Of a DNA stretch of 64,000 nt, positions 42,382 through 49,734 are shown piece after piece (position 1 is the first letter of the stretch; the number at the start of each line of letters is the position of its first letter). Made by a program: the position numbers and the translations under genes. Below the pieces are notes generated by a model. It did not search any database, was not told the origin of the DNA, and saw only the letters and a program-made list of their open reading frames with translations. Source of the DNA: a bacterium (GTDB lineage Bacteria > Myxococcota > UBA727 > JAUIJE01); the NCBI GenBank assembly GCA_030431455.1, contig JAUIJE010000014.1, positions 124,001-188,000 of the forward strand, in the 5' to 3' direction.

Positions 42382-42783
42382 ATGGGCAGAACAATCGCAG
42401 GCATCCTGTTGGCGATCGCCGCGTGGATGGTCATCGCCCTCGGCGCGGGCGCGGTCATGCGCCAACTGTGGACAGCGTACGCGGCCGCGGCCGCGACCAT
42501 GGCCTTTACCGGGCCGATGCTCGGTGCGCGCTTGGCGCTCGGGGCCTTGGCCACGGGGGCGGCGGGGGCGGTGGCCGCGCGGGTGGCGCCCCGCAGCCGG
42601 TGGGTCGCGTGGTCGACGGGGGTGGCGCTGCTCGTCTTGTTTGTGCCCCAGCATGTCACGCTCTGGGCCGTGTTCCCGGTTTGGTATCATGTGCTGTTCC
42701 TCGCCTCGCTGGTGCCGTTGTGCGGGCTGGGGGGGCGGCTTTTGCACACGGTGGGAGATGACGATGGGCAAACCACACGCTGA
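42382..42783 (+). CDS. Small membrane protein, about four TM segments
   Basis: 133 aa starting 11 bp after the AraC stop. Hydrophobic stretches: TIAGILLAIAAWMVIALGAGAV, AAAATMAFTGPMLGARLALGALATG, VALLVLFVPQHVTLWAVFPV and HVLFLASLVPLCGLGGRLL. There is no recognisable family. It overlaps the cupin gene by 20 bp, so araC, this gene and the cupin gene are probably cotranscribed. Confidence 0.68.
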   Translation: MGRTIAGILLAIAAWMVIALGAGAVMRQLWTAYAAAAATMAFTGPMLGARLALGALATGAAGAVAARVAPRSRWVAWSTGVALLVLFVPQHVTLWAVFPVWYHVLFLASLVPLCGLGGRLLHTVGDDDGQTTR

Positions 42784-43189
42784 CGACGACCGGCCGGCCA
42801 TTTTTCTGCCCCCGGGGGGCGGGCGCGTGTACGCCATGGGCCGGCTGTCGGCGGTGTTCAAGGCCGACCACGCCGAGACCGGTCACGGCTATTCCGTGTC
42901 CGAGTGGTGGCTCGATCCGAACACCGAAGGCCCCGGTCCGCACCAAAATGACGAAGACCACGTGTGGTATGTCATTGCAGGGACGATGCACGTGCTGCTC
43001 GGCGAGGACTGGATCGAGGCGCCCGCGGGCTCGTTTGTGCTCGTGCCCGGCGGCATGATGCACACCTTCGAGAACCGATCGAACGCCCGCGCGGGGTTGC
43101 TCAACATCAACAGCCAGGCCGGGTTCGAAGCGGACATGCCCGGCATCTCGGCGTGGTTCGAGAAGAACCCGGCGGGGGACGCGACTTGA
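42764..43189 (+). CDS. Cupin-2 domain protein
   Basis: 141 aa. The ATG at 42764 is favoured because GGGAG lies 6 nt upstream, inside the end of the previous gene. The single beta-barrel carries the two cupin motifs: GPGPHQNDEDHVWYVIAGTMHVLLG (metal ligands H, H or E, and E equivalents) and GSFVLVPGGMMHTFEN. It is related to small single-domain cupins that bind a divalent metal and modify or sense polar compounds. Cotranscribed with the membrane protein and AraC gene, so it may act on or with the AraC inducer. Confidence 0.85.
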   Translation: MGKPHADDDRPAIFLPPGGGRVYAMGRLSAVFKADHAETGHGYSVSEWWLDPNTEGPGPHQNDEDHVWYVIAGTMHVLLGEDWIEAPAGSFVLVPGGMMHTFENRSNARAGLLNINSQAGFEADMPGISAWFEKNPAGDAT

Positions 43190-43198
43190 CCGCGACGG

Positions 43199-44440
43199 TC
43201 AAGGCACCGGCTTGCCGCCGGTCTGCGAGACCATGGGGTCAAAGTGCCGGCCGAGGTCGTATTGGCGGTCGGTGTCGAGATAGGTCTCGATCGCGCCGGC
43301 CATGACCTCGGCCACCCGGGCCGCGGACGCCTTTTGTTCGGGGGTGGCGGGCAAGGGGCGGCCGTCGTCGTCAAAGCTCACCAGCAGGTCCTTGCGCACC
43401 TCGATGGCGAGCGAACTCGGGCGGTGGGGCGAGCGGCGGTAGTCGCGCACCACGGTGGAGCCATCCACAAACTCTTTGACCACCGCGTAGGCGTCGCGCG
43501 CCTTTTCAAACTGCGCTTCCTGCGACGGCAACGGTCGACGATAGCGATGCAAATAGCCGAACAAGGCATCGCCTTCCTGCGAGCGCAGGTTGGTGTTGAG
43601 CAACATCGCCCACACCAGACGAAAGTCTTCGCGCCCCACGGAATCGGGGTGGGCGATCTCGAAGCGTTCTTTCAAGAACCTAAAAAACGCCCACACCTGC
43701 GCGCGCACCTCGACGCTGCCCTCGGGCAGCGGGTAGGGCTGGTTGTGGCTGACCCGGAACCCCGAGCGTTCGAGGTTGAGGCTCAAGCGGTCGCGCAGCG
43801 CGCGGTTGCACGTCGATTCCGCGAGCATGTCCGGGTAGATGGGATCGAACAGCCCGACGGGCATGCGCGACTCGTGCTGGTAGTGATTGGGCACGGTGAC
43901 GATGGAGACGTCGGGGCGCTTGGTCTCCGACGGGTTGTGCGCGTCGTAGGTGTGGATGCCGATGTTGAGCAGCGAGCCCTCGACCCATTGTTCGATGGTG
44001 TCGCTCATCCGGTCATAGACGTGCAGGAGGTCCATCTTCTCTTTGTGGGCGAGCACCTCGCCGAAGGGCTCGGAGATGGACAAAAAGTCGAGCGCGTGTT
44101 CGGCCGATTTTGGGGTCGTGCCCGGGAAGCGGTTGAAGTCGAGCAGCACCCGCGCGATGCGCACCCGGGCGTAGCTGGACAGGCCGAGGGCCGCGGCCAG
44201 GCAATGGGCCACCCGGTTGGCGCCCCAGTCGCGCATGGTGTTGAAGCGCTCCTCGAGATCGATGAGCGGCACCCGCATCTGTTCTTGGTCGTCGAGCACG
44301 TAGCGCGCGGGAAGCGCGGCCCCGTCGTGCACGGTGTACACCAGGATGCGTTCGGGGGCGGGGGCGTCGAGTCGACGTGCCGACGTCGGCTCGACCGCGA
44401 TGTACTCAAAGGGGGACTCGAGGTCCTGGGGAAACTCCAC
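43199..44440 (-). CDS. N-formylglutamate amidohydrolase-like protein
   Basis: 413 aa. Features reminiscent of the FGase family: VYTVHDGAALPARYVLDDQEQMRVPLIDLEERF near the N-terminus, RVLLDFNRFPG, a His-containing SHNQPYPLPEGSVEVRAQ, and SSLAIEVRKDLLVSFDDDGRPL near the C-terminus. FGases hydrolyse N-formyl-L-glutamate in histidine breakdown. The protein is about 130 residues longer than the usual 260-290 and lacks hut neighbours, so it is probably a distant relative acting on another formyl- or acyl-amino acid. Some bacterial relatives are annotated only as hypothetical. Convergent with the cupin gene. Confidence 0.6.
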   Translation of the reverse strand: MEFPQDLESPFEYIAVEPTSARRLDAPAPERILVYTVHDGAALPARYVLDDQEQMRVPLIDLEERFNTMRDWGANRVAHCLAAALGLSSYARVRIARVLLDFNRFPGTTPKSAEHALDFLSISEPFGEVLAHKEKMDLLHVYDRMSDTIEQWVEGSLLNIGIHTYDAHNPSETKRPDVSIVTVPNHYQHESRMPVGLFDPIYPDMLAESTCNRALRDRLSLNLERSGFRVSHNQPYPLPEGSVEVRAQVWAFFRFLKERFEIAHPDSVGREDFRLVWAMLLNTNLRSQEGDALFGYLHRYRRPLPSQEAQFEKARDAYAVVKEFVDGSTVVRDYRRSPHRPSSLAIEVRKDLLVSFDDDGRPLPATPEQKASAARVAEVMAGAIETYLDTDRQYDLGRHFDPMVSQTGGKPVP

Positions 44441-44542
44441 GCGCGATCCTCACAGGGGGCGTCCTGGTATGGCAGGTGGACTCGGTCCTGGCCAGTATTG
44501 CGCGGGGGGGCCGCACCGAGCACGCCGTCGCCGAGGCGGCCG

Positions 44543-44570
44543 TGCAGTTCCTCTGCAGTATCTCTGCAGT
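44543..44570. repeat. Three TGCAGT iterons with exact 11-bp period
   Basis: TGCAGT occurs at 44543, 44554 and 44565 with NNCTC spacers, one helical turn apart. Direct repeats with this phase usually bind a cooperative activator or repressor. Confidence 0.65.
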
Positions 44571-44738
44571 TACTTTGTGCGCCGGCTGACCGGTCGCGGC
44601 GGCCCAAACAGCAATCGTTGGTGATCCCCCCCCGATCCCGGCCGGGAGGTGATGTCGCGCCGCGCGCGGGCCGCGGACAAATCTCCCTGAGGGGTCAAAG
44701 CGGATCAGAGAACATTGACCGCGGCGCGCCGATATCCT

Positions 44739-44758
44739 AAGTAACGATATCGTTACTT
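44739..44758. promoter_or_regulatory. Perfect 20-bp palindrome before the SnoaL-like gene
   Basis: AAGTAACGAT followed by its exact complement, ending 27 bp before the ATG and overlapping the presumed -10 element. It is typical of a TetR or LysR-type operator; the cognate regulator is not adjacent. Confidence 0.75.
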
Positions 44759-44785
44759 GATCAACCGCCCCCGCAGGAGCTCGCC

Positions 44786-45469
44786 ATGACCGTGTCCAAA
44801 GCCGCCCCCCGCACCCCCCTCGTGGCCCGGCCGCCGATCGAGACCGCCCCCCCGCAGACCGAGGCCGCGCCGGCGGCGGAGACGGCGCCAGAGACCCGCG
44901 CCGAGGTGTCCAGCGACGGCTTCGTCGGGTCCACCGCCGCGGCCGGCGAGGTCACCGCCGACGATCAGAAAGCGCAGAACAAAGAGACCATCCGCACGCT
45001 CTACGCGGCGATGGACGCGGGCGACGGCGCGACGATGGCGGGCCTGTACCACCCGGACGCGGTGTTCGAGGACCCGGCGTTCGGCGTGCTGCGCGGGCCG
45101 GAGATCGGCGCGATGTGGATGATGCTGACGAGCGCGTCGAGCGATCTGTCGGTCAAAGCCAGCAAGGTGGGCGCCAAGCCGGACAAGGGGGTGGCCCACT
45201 GGGACGCCGACTACACGTTCAGCGCCACCGGCAACAAGGTACACAATTCCATTGACGCCAAGTTCAAGTTCCAAGACGGCAAGATCATCGACCACAAGGA
45301 CAGCTTCAGCTTTCCCCAATGGGCCGGCCAGGCCTTCGGCCTCGACCGGTTCGGCGGGCTCGGCCGGATGTTGTCCAAGTCGAAGCTGCTGCAAAAGACG
45401 ATGCAACACTTTGCCCGGCGCCAGCTGTTCACGTTTATGGAAAAGCAAGGCATCGAGCGGCCGGGCTGA
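44786..45469 (+). CDS. SnoaL-like/NTF2-fold protein
   Basis: 227 aa from the ATG at 44786 with CAGGAG upstream. A ~55-residue Ala/Pro/Thr-rich N-terminus has no hydrophobic signal. Residues ~60-170 are an NTF2-like domain: NKETIRTLYAAMDAGDGATMAGLYHPDAVFEDPAFGVLRGPEIGAMWMMLTS, typical SnoaL-type start and FxDP loop, then VAHWDADYTFSATGNKVHNSIDAKFKFQDGKIIDHKDSF. The C-terminus is a short helix. The family includes polyketide cyclases and isomerases, but most members are uncharacterised. Likely controlled through the palindrome in its promoter. Confidence 0.82.
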   Translation: MTVSKAAPRTPLVARPPIETAPPQTEAAPAAETAPETRAEVSSDGFVGSTAAAGEVTADDQKAQNKETIRTLYAAMDAGDGATMAGLYHPDAVFEDPAFGVLRGPEIGAMWMMLTSASSDLSVKASKVGAKPDKGVAHWDADYTFSATGNKVHNSIDAKFKFQDGKIIDHKDSFSFPQWAGQAFGLDRFGGLGRMLSKSKLLQKTMQHFARRQLFTFMEKQGIERPG

Positions 45470-45530
45470 GCGCGTCCCGCCACAGCGAGATTTCAGCCGC
45501 GGGGGGTGGGCACCCGACTAGAGTCCGGCC

Positions 45531-47048
45531 ATGCCTTCCCGGTTGAGCGGTCTTTTCCCCCCCACCCCGCCGTCCCCGCGTGCACCGTCGACGACGACCG
45601 ATGCGCCGTCGACGACCACCACCCCCGCGTCCTCCACGTCGCGCCCTGCGCCCGGCCCGTCGCCGGCGGAGGTGCCGACCGCACACATCGCGGCCATGCC
45701 CCCGCGCGCGACCCCGGCGCCCCCGGCGCCCCGGACTGGGCTGTCGCCCCTGGGCGCCCGGTTTGTCGCCGCCGACGAGCAGGCGGTCGCGTTGCAGGCA
45801 TCGCGCGGACGCGCCCGGGACGCCCTCGCCGTCGACCACGAAGCCAACCCCCGGGATGCCGTGTGGGTGCGGAACATGTCCTACGTGCGCTACGTCGACC
45901 AGGCGCGGCAGGCGCTCGCGGCCGCGGGTTTGCCCACTTCGGCCGAGGGCGTGACCGTGCGGGTGGTGGACTTCCTCGAGGACGGCTACATCAATGCTCA
46001 TGGATCGCAGGTCGCCCGGGTGGTGGGCGGTGCCTACGGCTTCGCCCAGAACTGCGACCTCCGGCTCGACGCCACCCATATTTCGCTGCCGGTGGACAAG
46101 TTCGTGGCGGACTGGGGCGAGCGGCTTCAGCTGTCCGATGACCAGAGGGCCCGCTGTGCACAGTTTGGCCAGGCCCCCCAAGCGATGCGGGCGGGCACGC
46201 TCACCGACCCCGCCGAGCTGGGGCAGTCATTGGTCAACTACCTGATTCAGGGCATTCACCGTCGACGGGCGGACATCGCGGACACGGTGGCGAACAAGGA
46301 CCCCCACGGTCCGGTGGCGATCCTCAACATGTCCTACGGCTACGTCCCCTTGGTGGGGGCCAAGCTGCTCACGCGTTTTCTCGCCCGGCGGGTGACCAAG
46401 GACGATCCCGACGGGTCCCTGGCCGAGGCCATCCGGGCCACGACCGCGGATGGGACCATCGGCAGCCCCGACGTGGTCAAGTTCCTCCTCGCCCAGCTCG
46501 ACCGCCAACTCCAGGACCCGGCCACCGCCGCGGCGGTGGCCGAAGCGCGCGCGGCCTTGGCCCAGGACGTGGCTGATGCGCAGAAGCGGGGGGTGTTGCT
46601 GGTGACCGGCGCGGGCAACAACGGAGGCGATCGGGCCGACCACGACCTCGACCACCTGGCCCCCATCGACCGCGACATCGAGGGGTTGATCACGGTGGGG
46701 TCGGTGTGGCTCGGCAACGACGTGGATGACCCCGCCGACGACAAAGTCTCCGCGCACTCGTCGCCCGGGGAGGTCGACATCGCGGCGGTGGGGAGCGACG
46801 TGCCGTCGATGTCGAGCCCCGCCGGGTCCGAAAGTGGGACGTCGCTGGCCAGCCCCATGGTGGCCGCGGTGGCGGCGTTGATGGTCAAGGCCAACCCCGT
46901 CATCACCGCCGAGGCCATCGTAGAGATCTTGCTCGGGGGTCAGGTCACGCGCGACATCCCCGGGGACACCCGCGACGGGGTGGGCATGCTCGACCCGGTG
47001 AAAGCGGTGGCCGCGGCGGCGGCGTGGCGGCCGGCCCCGGCGGGCTGA
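45531..47048 (+). CDS. Subtilase-like (S8) protein with short Asp-His spacing
   Basis: 505 aa from the ATG at 45531. No signal peptide is seen; the first ~60 residues are Pro/Ser/Thr-rich. The catalytic triad candidates are D147 (VRVVDFLEDG), H157 (NAHGSQVARVV) and S438 (SGTSLASPMVAAVAALM), plus an oxyanion Asn-like VTGAGNNGGD at ~360. The last two motifs are textbook S8. In subtilisins Asp and His are ~30 residues apart, here only 10, so the canonical D-x-G loop is reduced or D147 is not the true Asp. A long insert (~165-330) separates His from the core. Substrate unknown. Confidence 0.75.
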   Translation: MPSRLSGLFPPTPPSPRAPSTTTDAPSTTTTPASSTSRPAPGPSPAEVPTAHIAAMPPRATPAPPAPRTGLSPLGARFVAADEQAVALQASRGRARDALAVDHEANPRDAVWVRNMSYVRYVDQARQALAAAGLPTSAEGVTVRVVDFLEDGYINAHGSQVARVVGGAYGFAQNCDLRLDATHISLPVDKFVADWGERLQLSDDQRARCAQFGQAPQAMRAGTLTDPAELGQSLVNYLIQGIHRRRADIADTVANKDPHGPVAILNMSYGYVPLVGAKLLTRFLARRVTKDDPDGSLAEAIRATTADGTIGSPDVVKFLLAQLDRQLQDPATAAAVAEARAALAQDVADAQKRGVLLVTGAGNNGGDRADHDLDHLAPIDRDIEGLITVGSVWLGNDVDDPADDKVSAHSSPGEVDIAAVGSDVPSMSSPAGSESGTSLASPMVAAVAALMVKANPVITAEAIVEILLGGQVTRDIPGDTRDGVGMLDPVKAVAAAAAWRPAPAG

Positions 47049-47051
47049 CGG

Positions 47052-47348
47052 TCAGCTCCCGCAGGGCCCGAGGTCGTCGTCGGTGTTGGTCAGTTTCTCG
47101 ACGAGGTCTTCGGTGCCTTCGATGCACTCCAACGTACAATCGTCCGCGAGCTCGCGATTTTCCCAGCACACCCCGTCGGGGCGGTAGATGTTGACGTTGG
47201 CCGGGTTGCGGTTGCGCACCTGGTCGAAATGCTCTTGGCAGCTGACGTAGATTTCGCACTCTGGGGTCTGCCCCACGCCGCACGCGGCGAGGCTCCCCCC
47301 GACGACAAACACCGCTCCCAGGGCGGTCAGGATTCTTCGGGCGCGCAT
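47052..47348 (-). CDS. Mini cysteine lipoprotein, type B
   Basis: 98 aa. The lipobox is FVVGGSLAAC. The mature part has six Cys: CEIYVSC, GVCWENRELADDCTLEC, GPC. It matches the next upstream gene (CAQYVECAAHY, GSCWEDAELATKCELAC, GPC), so the two are paralogues. The ATG at 47348 lies 22 bp inside the upstream gene's end. Function unknown; three disulphides are likely in the periplasm or at the surface. Confidence 0.72.
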   Translation of the reverse strand: MRARRILTALGAVFVVGGSLAACGVGQTPECEIYVSCQEHFDQVRNRNPANVNIYRPDGVCWENRELADDCTLECIEGTEDLVEKLTNTDDDLGPCGS

Positions 47349-47638
47349 GGGCCGCTGTCCTCTCCGGCGACCCGCAAGGCCGCATTCAGGGCCGCGAGCG
47401 CCTCTTCGCAGGCGAGCTCACATTTGGTGGCCAGCTCCGCGTCCTCCCAGCAGCTGCCGTCGGCTTGGTAGGCGGTCACGTCCGGCTCGTCGAGGTCGAA
47501 CACCGTGCTGTAATGGGCCGCGCACTCGACGTACTGGGCACAGGCGGGGGCTTGTTCGACGCCACAGCCCGCGGCCCCAAGGCCCAAGCCCCCGATGACC
47601 CCGCACCACACCGACAAGCGGCCGACCTTACCCCGCAC
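47327..47638 (-). CDS. Mini cysteine lipoprotein, type B
   Basis: 103 aa from a GTG at 47638 (GAGGGG upstream), overlapping the previous stop by 11 bp. The signal peptide ends GGLGLGAAGC. It has paired Cys motifs CAQYVEC and CWEDAELATKCELAC, and a C-terminal GPCAPEES. Paralogue of the 98-aa gene downstream. The tight overlaps of this gene row suggest one transcript. Confidence 0.68.
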   Translation of the reverse strand: MRGKVGRLSVWCGVIGGLGLGAAGCGVEQAPACAQYVECAAHYSTVFDLDEPDVTAYQADGSCWEDAELATKCELACEEALAALNAALRVAGEDSGPCAPEES

Positions 47639-47897
47639 AGCTGCACCCCTCGACGTCGTACAGTACCCCATCGTCCGTGCATGTGTAGCCCTCGGCCAGG
47701 CATTCGTACAAGGCGGTGCAATCGCCGCCCTCGTTGAGCGACGCCGGGCAGCTGGTCTCCACGTCGTACGGCGGACTGAACCCGCAGTCGCTGTACACCC
47801 CGTTGACCTCTTGCACGTAGGCCTCACACGCCATCTGGTTGGTCGAGCCGCACCCGGACACCAAAAGCAGGCCGACGAGGACGAACCCGCCGCGCAT
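47628..47897 (-). CDS. Mini cysteine lipoprotein, type A
   Basis: 89 aa from the ATG at 47897, sharing TGATG with the upstream stop. The lipobox is GLLLVSGC. Type A pattern: CEAYVQEVNGVYSDCG, TSCPASLNEGGDC, YECLAEGYTC, then CSC. It shares L-N-x-G-x-DC and Y-x-C with the next two genes and with the C-terminus of the lipoprotein at 17158-18162. Confidence 0.72.
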   Translation of the reverse strand: MRGGFVLVGLLLVSGCGSTNQMACEAYVQEVNGVYSDCGFSPPYDVETSCPASLNEGGDCTALYECLAEGYTCTDDGVLYDVEGCSCAG

Positions 47898-48178
47898 CAA
47901 GCGCCGCTGTCGCCACAGGACGGGGCGGGGTCGTGCACCACCGAGCCGTCGTCACACGCGTAGCTGTCGGCGAGGGTTTGGTAGTAGTCGACGCAGTCCC
48001 GCCCGTCGTTGAGCGTCTCGGGGCAGGTCTCTTGCTCGTCGAGGGAGTTGGGCAAGCCGCAGTCTTCGTAGGCCTCGTTGTAGGCATCGACGTAGGCCCG
48101 GCAGGGGGCGACGTTGTCGGGGCCACATCCGGTGGCCAAAAGCCCCCACCCAATGCCAAGCACGCACAACCGCTTCAT
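47897..48178 (-). CDS. Mini cysteine lipoprotein, type A
   Basis: 93 aa from the ATG at 48178 with GGAGATGTGGAC upstream. The lipobox is GLLATGC. Pattern: CRAYVDAYNEAYEDCG, ETCPETLNDGRDC, YYQTLADSYAC, DPAPSC. Closest in the window to the C-terminal domain of the protein at 17158-18162 (AYEDCG, CPADLNDGRDC, DSYMC). Confidence 0.75.
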   Translation of the reverse strand: MKRLCVLGIGWGLLATGCGPDNVAPCRAYVDAYNEAYEDCGLPNSLDEQETCPETLNDGRDCVDYYQTLADSYACDDGSVVHDPAPSCGDSGA

Positions 48179-48203
48179 GTCCACATCTCCTCGAGGCCGC
48201 CGC

Positions 48204-48494
48204 TCAGATGCACCCGGTGCACTGGTCGGGCGTGCCCTGAAGTACGCCGCCGACGCAGGTGTACGCGTCGGCCAAGCATTCGTAATACAGGGTGCAATCG
48301 ATGCCGCCCGAGTTGAGGTGCGCGGGACAGGCGGAGGCCTCGTCCAGGGGTGCGTACTCATTGGCGGGGTCGGCTTGGTTGCACTGGGCGACGGCGGCGT
48401 TGTAGCTCTGCACGTAATCCGAACAGGTCCCGTAGTTGTCGGGACCGCACGACATGGCCCCCGCGCACAGGGTGAAGAGCACTGCCCACCGCAT
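48204..48494 (-). CDS. Mini cysteine lipoprotein, type A
   Basis: 96 aa from the ATG at 48494. The lipobox is LCAGAMSC. Pattern: CSDYVQSYNAAVAQCN, SACPAHLNSGGIDC, YYECLADAYTC, then CTGC. First gene of the five-gene row; a 25-bp gap separates it from the next. It is divergent from hrcA, 111 bp between starts. Confidence 0.75.
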   Translation of the reverse strand: MRWAVLFTLCAGAMSCGPDNYGTCSDYVQSYNAAVAQCNQADPANEYAPLDEASACPAHLNSGGIDCTLYYECLADAYTCVGGVLQGTPDQCTGCI

Positions 48495-48569
48495 GCCGGG
48501 ACGTTACCATCCTCGCGCCAAAAGGCGACTTTCCGCGCCCCGGGCGCCGGCCTGCCGAGGCCGCGCATG

Positions 48570-48596
48570 TTGACAGGCCCCCTTCGGCACCGAAGG
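48570..48596 (+). promoter_or_regulatory. Possible hrcA control element (no CIRCE)
   Basis: TTGACA (48570-48575) is followed by the palindrome CCTTCGG-CA-CCGAAGG (48581-48596), 9 bp before the hrcA ATG. The usual CIRCE site (TTAGCACTC-N9-GAGTGCTAA) is not present in the window's hrcA-dnaK region. Confidence 0.45.
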
Positions 48597-48605
48597 ATCA
48601 AACGC

Positions 48606-49646
48606 ATGGACCCCGCGGCCTCTCTGGAGCTCAACGAGCGCGAACGGCTGGTGCTGTCGGCCATCGTGCGGCTGCACATCGAGGAGAAGGTGCCGGTCGG
48701 GAGCAAGACGCTGGTCGAGCGGCTCGACCTCGACATGTCCGCGGCCACGGTCCGCAACGTGATGGCCGCGCTCTCGGAAAAGATGCTCATCCACAAGCCG
48801 CACAAGTCCGCGGGCCGGGTGCCCACCGATCGCGGGCTGCGGTTTTTTGTCGACTCGCTCCTCGAGTACAAAGCCCCGCCCGAGGACCAGCGCCGCATCA
48901 TCGAACGCTCCATGGACACCGGGACCAACGTCGAGCGCGCCATGGACGAGGCCGGCCGGGTGCTCGCCACCTTGGCCCAAAAGACCTGCCTCATCCGCAC
49001 GCCCCGCGAGGACTCCGTGCGCATGTACAGCATCGAGCTCGTCGAGCTGCGCCCGGGCACGGTGCTCGTCATCCTCGTGACCGAATCCGGCCTGGTGCAA
49101 AACCGCCTGCTCGAGCTCCCCGACCGGTTGCTCGGCCAGAGCGTGGGGACCGCCGCGTTGCAGGCCTTGTCCCAAGAACTGACCGGCCGGGTCCGGGGCC
49201 GCACCCTGAGCGAAGCCCGCGCGGTGTTGCAGGGCGAGCTCGATCGCGACGAGCAGGAAAAGGACGCCTGGGAGACCAAGCTGTTGCAGCAGGCGCTGGC
49301 CGCTCAGGGCGAAATCGGGCTCAAGGTCGAGGGGGGCCAACACCTGGCCGACGCCACCTTGCCCGATGGGCTCAAGCGGCTCTACGCGGCCCTCGAGGAG
49401 AAATCGCGCTTGCTCGACCTGCTCGACAGCGCGTCCACCGCCGAGGGGGTGCGCATTTTCATCGGGGAGGAGAGCGGTTTTTCAGAGTTCGCCGACCTCT
49501 CGGTGGTGACCGCGACCTACGGGCGGGGGGCGAGCGTGCTGGGCTCCATCGGGGTCATCGGCCCACAGAACATGGACTACGGCCGGGTGGTGCCCCTGGT
49601 GACGTTCACCGCCGACGCGGTGTCTCGTTATCTCGGGCAGTCGTGA
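48606..49646 (+). CDS. hrcA: Heat-shock repressor HrcA
   Basis: 346 aa from the ATG at 48606. The N-terminal winged helix is typical (LNERERLVLSAIVRLHIEEKVPVGSKTLVERLDLDMSAATVRNVMAALSEKMLIHKPHKSAGRVPTDRGLRFFVDSLL). The C-terminal GAF-like dimerisation region includes VRIFIGEESGF and GSIGVIGPQNMDYGRVVPLVTFTADAVSRYL, the family's closing signature. HrcA represses chaperone genes and is tuned by GroEL. It starts the hrcA-grpE-dnaK run; dnaJ is not next to it in this window. Confidence 0.95.
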   Translation: MDPAASLELNERERLVLSAIVRLHIEEKVPVGSKTLVERLDLDMSAATVRNVMAALSEKMLIHKPHKSAGRVPTDRGLRFFVDSLLEYKAPPEDQRRIIERSMDTGTNVERAMDEAGRVLATLAQKTCLIRTPREDSVRMYSIELVELRPGTVLVILVTESGLVQNRLLELPDRLLGQSVGTAALQALSQELTGRVRGRTLSEARAVLQGELDRDEQEKDAWETKLLQQALAAQGEIGLKVEGGQHLADATLPDGLKRLYAALEEKSRLLDLLDSASTAEGVRIFIGEESGFSEFADLSVVTATYGRGASVLGSIGVIGPQNMDYGRVVPLVTFTADAVSRYLGQS

Positions 49647-49734
49647 GGGCTTGTCGGCGGGCGCGGCCGCGGGTGAAAAAGCCTTTTCGTTTGAGCCGAT
49701 GGCGTTATGTTCCAGCGGCCTGAAGGAGCATCAG

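Larger units (their letters stand above)
44441..44785. other. 345-bp divergent control region
   Basis: No gene seen. It separates the start of the FGase-like gene from that of the SnoaL-like gene. It holds three TGCAGT iterons (44543-44570), an AT-poor middle, a possible promoter TTGACC-N17-TAAGTA (44715-44743), and a 20-bp palindrome overlapping its -10 element. Confidence 0.55.

Noticed and set aside
48495-48605. CIRCE element before hrcA
   Set aside because: Looked for TTAGCACTC-N9-GAGTGCTAA and found none; a different dyad is present.
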